This document shows, in pieces, positions 56,536 to 64,000 of a stretch of 64,000 nucleotides of DNA. The translations under genes and the position numbers were made by a program. The notes beneath the pieces were generated by a model that ran no database searches, was not told the DNA's origin, and was given only the letters and a program-made list of their open reading frames with translations. Each line of letters begins with the position of its first letter. Positions within the stretch are counted from its first letter, which is position 1. The stretch lies in the NCBI GenBank assembly GCA_024734495.1, contig JALMQS010000264.1, positions 1 to 64,000 on the forward strand, written 5' to 3'. This stretch comes from Forficula auricularia. Its lineage: Eukaryota > Arthropoda > Insecta > Dermaptera > Forficulidae.

Positions 56536-56789
56536 CTAAAATTTAATATTCACTTACTCAATACATTTCAAATTTTTAAAATTACATGATTTGTCTGTTT
56601 TTTTGTATCTATATATTTACTTTTTTACCACTTTATTTTAATATGATTAAATAGAAAAAAAATGAATGAAATGAATACAAAATTTTTTTTTAAACATAAT
56701 TGTTTTTTTTTTTAAATAACTAAAATCTAGGGAATTTGGCCGTTGCCAACGTATTTTCCTACCCTTGACTCAGAGTGAGCTAACTCCAC

Positions 56790-57535
56790 ACTATTTTTAA
56801 CCGACTTCAAAAAAGGAGGAGGTTCTCTCATTCGACTGATTTTTTTTTTTTTTTTTTTTTTTTGTGCCTATGTTACCTCATATCTCCGCCAATTCCCAAC
56901 CGATTTTGAAAATTTTTTTTGCATTGGGTCCAGTCTAGCTTCCGATTGGTCCCATTTTTTTCGAATTTTTTTCATAGGTATTAGACCTTTTTTATTAGGT
57001 TTGTTTAGACCTAACCTCTTTGTTTATGAACCGATTTCGATGGTTCTTTTTTTATCCGAAAGGGGGTGTCTTAGGGATGGTGTCATATTAATTTGGTCAA
57101 GTTCTGATGATATGATCACTATTAATAACATCACTAAAAAGAGAAAAATAAAAATAATTTTTAAGAAAAAATAAAAACCGACTTCAAAAAATTGAATGCA
57201 ACAAATGAAATACACTAAAAGGTATAAAATGATTATTATCTTATTTAGTTACAACTAAACGACGAAATATTAACATGAAAATACTTTTTGAAGTTGGTGC
57301 CCAACATATACCTTTTATGAATCGCACTCGACGGATCTTACTTAGTACGTTTGGAGGGTATGCTCGCTTATAGGTATAGTTTGTTTGGCACCGACTTCAA
57401 AAAGTAATTTCATGTTAATATTTCGTCGTTTAGTTGTAACTAAATAAGATAATAATTATTTTATACCTTTTAGTGTATTTTATTTGTTGCATTGAATTTT
57501 TTGAAGTCGGTTTTTATTTTTTTCTTAAAAATTAT
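56790..57535 (+). repeat. B unit plus 'GAAGTCGG' hairpin inside the Harbinger
   Basis: B 56793-57112 with a T21 run, hairpin 57170-57535. Very similar to 2272-2962. Confidence 0.8.
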
Positions 57536-57662
57536 TGTTTTATGAAATTCATATTGTTTGAAACTCCAGGGTAACTCTCAACCTGGAGTTGAGTAAGCCG
57601 AGGATTATTTTTTTATGAAACTGGCCCTAAGCGGCAAAAAGTTGGACACCCCAGATTTAAAT

Positions 57663-58255
57663 AATAATATTTAATACATAAAAAATGCTACTGTGCAAAA
57701 AGACGAAGGATGATTCAGAGACAAATGACAAACGAATGAATTTGCAAAAATATAAAAATCTTTTTTATAGCACAGTTATCAATAGCTAATAGATTCCGGA
57801 AAGAAAAGAAAAAAAACAAGAAAAAATTCCGTTAAATCGATTGCCAATGAATTTTTGCTCGTTAAGTTGATTCCGAGATGAAGGATTATATAATATAATC
57901 TTCTCGCTCTTAGTCTCTTTTGTCCTTGAAAAAAAGGTCCTTCGAGACACACAGACTAACTAACTGAGAGTCACAATCAGGAAAAATTTCTGCATATTAT
58001 TAAATGGGTAATAATTTAATGATCGCTAATATTCATGATCTACTCGTTGCCTGTAATTTAAATATGAAAAGATTATATTATTAATTACGATTTATTTATT
58101 TATTATTTATTTTATTAGTTATTTACCTTGTAAAGTTCTGAAATTCAAGGAATCGCCATCACGAAGAAAAAATATGAAATATCAGAAAAATAAATATTTT
58201 ATTATACTATATATCTTATTATATTAAAAGAGCAATTTTTGCATATAAATATACA
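57663..58255. other. Unassigned AT-rich stretch
   Basis: No gene or clear repeat. Confidence 0.3.
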
Positions 58256-58259
58256 TATA

Positions 58260-59715
58260 CAGGGTGGTGACTTGGCCGACGCAGCATAGCGATTACAATG
58301 TTAATTTTTGAATGTGCATTTATTTGCTCCCCTAATTATTTTAGAGTTAAGTTCTTATAGGTTTTTTGTAGAGAAAAAATACTGAATCCGAACATATTTT
58401 TGTTTTCAAATTTTGAAATTTCAGAACCGTAATAATCAACATTATAAACAATTCTATTTTTACAAAAATCGCTGAGGCCATGGAATTATTAAAACAAACA
58501 AGGCATCTTCATTCATTTGTTGTTTCTATTTGACGTTTGTAATATTTGAACTTTTTAAAATCAGTTCTTATTAGAATTTATTGATTATCATAATGAGAAA
58601 CTCGTTAAATTTGAATGGGCTGAGTTTTGTATTCGTCATTGACAAATAAAAATAGTAGATTCAAGTAGATGAAGTTTAGAACAAGATTTTAAATTTTCAC
58701 AAGAATAATCAACGAAATTATAAGTAATATTTTTAAACGTAACTAAATCAATAAAATTAGTAAGGTAAACAGAATTTAATTTTTTAACATAATTAACAAA
58801 TGCACAAAATTATGACAAAAAATAACAATCAGAGCAAATGTTCGAATAAACCACTATTTACCACTAAACAATGGCCCAACCTTTCGTAAAATTATTATTT
58901 ATTATTATTATTTCAACTTTTTCTTCTAATGAATACATTGTAATAAGAACTGACTTTAAAAAGTTATGTTTTGTTTTATAATCATAGATTCGTTCACCAA
59001 TATGAATCCATTTTGAGACTAGTATAAACAATAAAACTTAAACAATCGACAACAATAAAAGTTTTGAATTTAAATTTTTTTAAATGGGGGGTCAGATAGG
59101 CTAGGTGGTAGCGTATCATCCTGCTAACCAAGTGGACCCGGGTTCGAATCCGACTCGAGGCATTCGGCTAAAATCTGACCCCAGAGGTAGAGACAAAATT
59201 TAAAAAATATATAGTATCGTAAATTGGCTTATGGTTGGAAAGGCCGAAAAGCCAAAATAAAAAAAAAAAAAAAATTTTTTTTAAATAAATATCTATATTT
59301 TAAAAATCGTTTTTTTGGATTTTTAAATTATGAATTAGACAAAATCTGATGTAATTATCTTTTAGAATTATAATTCTGCTCAGTTTTTTGTATTCTAATT
59401 ATGCTATAAAATATTCACTAAAGACATCACTATTAAACGTCAAATAGAATACAACAAATAAATGAAAATGCCTTGTTTGTTTTAATAATTCCATTGCCTC
59501 AGTGATTTTTGTAAAAATAGAATTATATATAATGTTGATTATTACGGTTCTGAAATTTCAAAATTTGAAAACAAAAATATGTTCGGATTCAGTATTTTTT
59601 CTCTACAAAAAACCTATAAGAACTTTAACTCTAAAATATTTAGGGGAGCAAATAAATGCACATTCAAAAATTAACATTGTAATTGCTATGCTGCGTCGGC
59701 CAAGTCACCACCCTG
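58260..59715. mobile_element. DNA transposon with about 285-bp inverted ends
   Basis: CAGGGTGGTGACTTGGCCGA… (58260-58545) is mirrored at 59430-59715 with few differences, and TATA lies on both sides (58256-58259, 59716-59719). No transposase; a SINE sits inside. Superfamily unknown. The CAGGGTG start is shared with the MITE at 54307. Confidence 0.8.
59096..59268 (+). mobile_element. tRNA-derived SINE B
   Basis: tRNA-like head 59096-59165 with A box (TAGGCTAGGTGGTAGCG) and perfect B box (GGGTTCGAATCC). The body ends '…ggttggaaaggccgaaaagccaaaat' and A15. Flanked by AAATTTTTTTAAAT-like duplications. Sequence and tail differ from SINE A, so this is an independent family. Confidence 0.8.
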
Positions 59716-59720
59716 TATAT

Positions 59721-59815
59721 CAGTGGTGGGCGGTGGTTTTTCAACCAGGAGTTGCTGTCCAAAAAAAGAATCCTTCATTTTTTTATCATCACAAAATTAG
59801 TCCATAACCGCATAA
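59721..59815. repeat. hAT-type left end
   Basis: CAGTGGTGGGCGGTGG… directly after the TATA of the previous element. The matching inner motif 'gggccgcacgagattgac…gagccgcatgcg' recurs in the satellite that follows, so the hAT seems to have been broken up and partly amplified. Confidence 0.5.
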
Positions 59816-59819
59816 TATA

Positions 59820-60180
59820 ATTTTTACTTTACCATACAGGGTATGGTCAAGTATTGTAATCGTACATGAAAAAAGTGTTTTTTTCCTTCATTTTTTCGAA
59901 ATATCTCAAAAAACGGCTGAAACTATTTTGATTAAAAAAAAATTGAGCTAAACCATGGCATTTCGGTCTACAAAAAAAGCTCTAATAAGTGAACATCGAA
60001 AAATGATATTTTTCGAGATAATAATTGTTTTGTAAAAATGTCTTCAGACGTTTAAAAATGCAAAAAATTAACCCCCACTTACATGATTATAAATAATTTT
60101 ATTAAATATTAAATATAAGTGAGTGGCCAGGTTGTATGGTAAAGTCAAGTGGGTGGTTACATCAGAACTTGTCAGTTTAT
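59820..60180 (-). repeat. Dispersed repeat C, reverse copy, internally deleted
   Basis: Starts 'tttactttaccatacagggtatggtcaag' and ends in the first satellite unit. Confidence 0.7.
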
Positions 60181-61020
60181 TTAATTTAATTATTATACTT
60201 TTTAAAATCAGTATTATTCAAAAGGGATCAAGGGCCGCACGAGATTGACTGAAGAGCCGCATGCGACATATTAAATATTAAATATAAGTGAGGGGCCAGG
60301 TAGTATGGTAAAGTCAAGTGGGTGGTTACATCAGAACTTGTCAGTTTATTTAATTTAATTATTATACTTTTTAAAATCATTATTATTCAAAAGGGATCAA
60401 GGGCCGCACGAGATTGACTGAAGAGCCGCATGCGACATATTAAATATTAAATATAAGTGAGGGGCCAGGTAGTATGGTAAAGTCAAGTGGGTGGTTACAT
60501 CAGAACTTGTCAGTTTATTTAATTTAATTATTATACTTTTTAAAATCAGTATTATTCAAAAGGGATCAAGGGCCGCACGAGATTGACTGAAGAGCCGCAT
60601 GCGACATATTAAATATTAAATATAAGTGAGGGGCCAGGTAGTATGGTAAAGTCAAGTGGGTGGTTACATCAGAACTTGTCAGTTTATTTAATTTAATTAT
60701 TATACTTTTTAAAATCATTATTATTCAAAAGGGATCAAGGGCCGCACGAGATTGACTGAAGAGCCGCATGCGACATATTAAATATTAAATATAAGTGAGG
60801 GGCCAGGTAGTATGGTAAAGTCAAGTGGATGGTTACATCAGAACTTGTCAGTTTATTTAATTTAATTATTATACTTTTTAAAATCAGTATTATTCAAAAG
60901 GGATCAAGGGCCGCACGAGATTGACTGAAGAGCCGCATGCGACATATTAAATATTAAATATAAGTGAGGGGCCAGGTAGTATGGTAAAGTCAAGTGGATG
61001 GCCACATCAGAACACGTCAG
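60180..61020. repeat. 169-bp tandem repeat, five units, alternating subtypes
   Basis: 'aagggatcaagggccgcac' recurs at 60222, 60391, 60560, 60729 and 60898, exactly 169 bp apart. Each unit joins the outer end of repeat C (…ggtaaagtcaagtggg) to a hAT-derived segment. Units 1, 3 and 5 read 'tcaGtattattc', units 2 and 4 'tcaTtattattc', so the array grew by a 338-bp dimer. Confidence 0.9.
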
Positions 61021-61689
61021 CTTATTTGTTGATGCCTTTGGGTCCATTGACAGGCCGGGTTGCCACTGAGAGCGTGTCCAATATCTTTTTACATATTTGC
61101 TTAACCATTAAGCAGGTGTTAATTGTTAATACAATGAATGAATTGGTGAGGCGGCAAGCCAGGCCAAATTGGGCGAAAGCCCCTGGGCCAAGTTCACGAC
61201 CTCTCTCTCTCCCGAAATCGAGCCAACCAGCGGAGACCACTTTCTTCCTTTCTTTCGAGTGAAGACAATATTGTAGAGGGAGACTTACTTGCTTTCTCGG
61301 ATTGATTCCCGCCCGTCAAATCTCTCTCTAAATAATTCCATAAACAGACAAAAATATTGAATTTTTTATTTTTACTTTTTTAGTTATAAATTTATAATTC
61401 AGACATATATATATATATATATTTGTAAACGTACTTTCGCTAGATTTAGAAAGTTCGAATCTAATGAAATATGCCTCGTATAGAAGAAATATAGGAGGGG
61501 CATTTTCGTTGAAATTCCAATAAAGTATGAATGATAACACGAAACTCTCTCTCTAGTGGAAAATTATCACCTTCAGATTATTATTATTTTATTATAACTC
61601 GCTAAATGTTTTCAAATAACAGCTCTCAAAATATAAACTAACACAAACTATTTTAATTTTGAAAAAATAGTTGCTTTAAAAAAGTTAAT
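61021..61689. other. Unassigned, partly unique stretch
   Basis: 61030-61300 is less AT-rich and not repeated elsewhere in the window. No frame is convincing. Confidence 0.3.
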
Positions 61690-61910
61690 ATAAAACAACT
61701 ATAAACAAACGAGCTTTTCGTGCGTGCCTTCGTCACGCCCTCGAAACTCGACCCTCCGGGCTGGTGTCCTGGCGGGCAGCGTCTCGGTCCAAAAATTTTA
61801 TTCCTCTTAAAAAACCACACTCCAAATGTATACCCGTAAACTACCGAAAATACATCGTCTCTTAAAAGTTTCGCCTTTTCAATTTTTGAGTGGCGAAGGG
61901 GGGGGGGGGG
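61690..61910 (-). repeat. Helitron-like end fragment
   Basis: Hairpin 'gcgtgccttcgtcacgcc', 'tggcgggcagcgtctcgg' and a G13 run, related to 39960-40060. Confidence 0.45.
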
Positions 61911-61944
61911 GTAATAATTATCAATATATTTAATGTTTCTTAAT

Positions 61945-62750
61945 TGGCGGCGTGGAGGGTGTTGCGGCTTACTGGCGCGAGAACCTATACGGTAGTGTCG
62001 ATGGCCGAGATTTGGAGATGTGCGCGGGAGCAAAGAACTCTTATAATTGGATGCTGCGCCCAGGAGTAATTAAAAACAATACTTTTATAGAATTTTGTAG
62101 GCTGAGATCGGGGTCCCTTCCTTCAGCCGTAAGAACCAGCAGGGGAAGACGGCCGGAGGGGCCCCCGATGTGCCGTGCTGGGTGCAGACGAACTGAGACA
62201 ACGGCGCACATCATCCAATGTTGTGATAGGACCGCGGATGGGGCGGGGGGGGGTTAAGAGGCATGACGCTGTGGTACGATGTCTGGCCGACGATTTGATC
62301 AAAAAGGGAATGCGTGTCGATTTGGAGTACTTGTACTTCAGCTCGGCGGGCAATAGAAAGCCAGACATTGTGGCAAAGGATGCGGCGGGGGTGGTGTGGG
62401 TTTTGGACCTCCAGATCGTTCCCGCGCTTGCAGGACTGGGAATTGCCGACCGAAACAAAATAGAAAAATATAGGGGCAACTCCAGTCTGGTGGATAATAT
62501 TGCGGAGCGATTTGGCTTCGGTGCGGGCTCGGTCAGGGTCGAGGCCATCACACTCTCGTGGAAGGGAGTGTGGCGGCATAAAGCGGTGGAGTCGCTCATC
62601 GCTCTGGGTATATCCCAAAAAACAATAAACGATTTGACATATAGGGCGATGAGGAGATCTCTTCTTAATTTTTACACTTTCGGCAGAAGAACACGGAGAG
62701 CGGGTGGCGTATGATTATTTTTTGTGAATAAAAAAAAAAAAAAAGAAATG
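61945..62750 (+). pseudogene. R2-type LINE, C-terminal zinc knuckle and endonuclease
   Basis: Two overlapping frames form one protein. 61952-62257 reads 'WRENLYGSVDGRDLE…LPSAVRTSRGRR' and the zinc knuckle CRAGCRRTETTAHIIQCC (CCHC). 62245-62714 reads 'VKRHDAVVRCLADDL…RKPDIVAKDAAGVVWVLDLQIV', the K/R-PD…D core of the restriction-like endonuclease, then 'SWKGVW' and 'LNFYTFGRRT'. Members of this clade cut a fixed target site with this domain. The frame slips by one base in a 9-G run at about 62246. RT and N-terminal zinc fingers are absent. Poly-A-like end at about 62730-62745. It does not lie in 28S rDNA, the usual R2 site. Confidence 0.85.
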
Positions 62751-62920
62751 TGAAATGTGAGCCAGGATTAATCCTCGCTCTCTCAGCCACCCGCTCTGAA
62801 TCTGAATTAATTTGTTCTGGAAGCCGAAAGTGTGAAATATTTGTAAATAAATTCGTGTATCTTTTGTCTTGTAAGAGGCGGCCCGCTCCTCGGAGGCCCA
62901 ATAAATAAAAATTTTTAAGA
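62751..62920. other. Short segment between R2-type end and foldback array
   Basis: Contains 'ggaggccc' and 'gaggcggcccgctcctcggagg'; possibly 3' untranslated sequence of the LINE. Confidence 0.3.
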
Positions 62921-62922
62921 AA

Positions 62923-64000
62923 AAAATAAAAAACCGACTTCAAAAAATTAAGTGCAACAAATAAAAAATTTTTAAGAAAAAAATAAAAACCGACTTCAAA
63001 AAATTAAGTGGAACAAATAAAATACACTAAAAGGTATAAAATAATTATTATCTTATTTAGTTACAACTAAACGACGAAATATTAACACGAAATTACTTTT
63101 TAAAGTCGGTGCCAAACAAACTATACCTATAAGCGAGCGTACCCGCCAAACGTACTAAGTAAGATCCGTCGAGTGCGATTCATAAAAGGTATATGTTTGG
63201 CACCAACTTCAAAAAGTAATTTCGTGTTAATATTTCGTCGTTTAGTTGTAACTAAATAAGATAATAATTATTTTATACCTTTTAGTGTATTTTATTTGTT
63301 CCACTTAATTTTTGAAGTCGGTTTTTATTTTTTCTTAAAATATTTTTATTTTTCTCTTTTTAGTGATGTTATTAATAGTGATTATATCATCAGAACTTGA
63401 CCAAATTAATATGACACCATCCCTAAGACACCCCCTTTCGGATAAAAAAAGAACCATCGAAATCGGTTCATAAACAAAGAGGTTAGGTCTAAACAAACCT
63501 AAACAAACCTAATAAAAAAGATCTAATACCTATGGAAAAAAATCGAAAAAAAAATGGGACCAATCGGAAGCTAGACTGGACCCAATGCAAAAAAAATTTT
63601 CAAAATCGGTTGACAATTGGCGGAGATATGAGGTAACATAGGCACAAAAAAAAAAAAAAAAAAAAATTCAATCGAATAGAGAACCTCCTCCTTTTTTGAA
63701 GTCGGTTAATAAAAATACACTAAAAGGTATAAAATAATTATTATCTTATTTAGTTACAACTAAACGACGAAATATTAACACGAAATTACTTTTTAAAGTC
63801 GGTGCCAAACAAACTATACCTATAAGCGAGCGTACCCGCCAAACGTACTAAGTAAGATCCGTCGAGTGCGATTCATAAAAGGTATATGTTTGGCACCAAC
63901 TTCAAAAAGTAATTTCGTGTTAATATTTCGTCGTTTAGTTGTAACTAAATAAGATAATAATTATTTTATACCTTTTAGTGTATTTTTATATTTGTTGCAC
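62923..64000. repeat. Array of 'GAAGTCGG' hairpins and an inverted B unit
   Basis: Hairpin start 62925-62965 duplicated at 62970, hairpin 62975-63340, inverted B 63350-63705, then another hairpin 63715 to the window edge. The two hairpins share variants absent elsewhere ('ttaaagtcggtgcc', 'caccaacttc'), so one is a recent copy of the other. Confidence 0.8.

Larger units (their letters stand above)
52187..57627. mobile_element. PIF/Harbinger element, host of a nested series
   Basis: Termini GGGCCAGTTTCATA / TATGAAACTGGCCC with TAA directly outside both ends (52184-52186 and 57628-57630). TIRs of this type and a 3-bp TAA/TTA duplication are diagnostic of PIF/Harbinger. Its own remaining DNA is 52187-52661, 56306-56790 and 57540-57627. 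The rest is a hAT nest and a 'GAAGTCGG' repeat. A Myb/SANT-like exon, the second gene of Harbinger elements, is present; no transposase is recognisable. Confidence 0.8.

Noticed and set aside
59096..59165. Possible true tRNA gene
   Set aside because: Body, A-tail and flanking duplications show a SINE; likewise 50899-50972.
62123..62618. Two long minus-strand frames opposite the R2-type LINE
   Set aside because: Antisense shadows of a GC-rich coding stretch.

Overview
This window is nuclear DNA of a eukaryote, most probably an insect. It is AT-rich, has introns with GT-AG ends, and is built almost entirely of transposable elements layered on one another. No bacterial or viral gene organisation, CRISPR array or rRNA is present. 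Apart from one short first exon of a UDP-glucuronosyl/glucosyltransferase-like (UGT) gene at 10.26-10.36 kb on the minus strand, with a TATA box and initiator in register, and two weak exon candidates, no intact host gene can be supported. Every other recognisable protein is a decayed piece of a mobile element.

Layout. 0-5 kb: a hAT-type MITE with a perfect 8-bp duplication, then a foldback family whose ends read ACCGACTTCAAAA, into which a Penelope-like element (PLE) with a GIY-YIG endonuclease domain has jumped. 5-10 kb: a 1.3-kb palindrome, a Helitron-like element and several hairpin elements. 10-12 kb: the UGT exon and a broken CR1/Jockey-type LINE. 12-27 kb: repeat copies, G-rich Helitron-like elements, more hairpins. 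27-28.6 kb: an RTE-like LINE. 29-36 kb: a mariner remnant and a clean Helitron insertion. 36-46 kb: long foldbacks, a gypsy fragment, a Tc1 remnant and palindromes inside a palindrome. 46-51 kb: LINE remnants and two copies of a tRNA-derived SINE. 52.2-57.6 kb: a nest resolved by target-site duplications, Harbinger > hAT > BEL/Pao > P-like > MITE. 58-64 kb: a long-TIR element carrying a second SINE, a 169-bp satellite, an R2-type LINE end and a foldback array.

The most interesting signal is a set of hammerhead-ribozyme motifs (at least eight with a recognisable core) in the PLE and in short foldback elements. Their stem I sequences differ from copy to copy, yet both sides stay complementary. 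Several of these foldbacks share one terminal head sequence and 12-13-bp target duplications with the PLE, so they look like non-autonomous PLE derivatives. A second system links the CR1/Jockey-type LINE to a tRNA-derived SINE through a shared 3' tail.

All calls were made by eye. Family names rest on remembered motifs, not on searches, and repeat edges without a stated target-site duplication are approximate.
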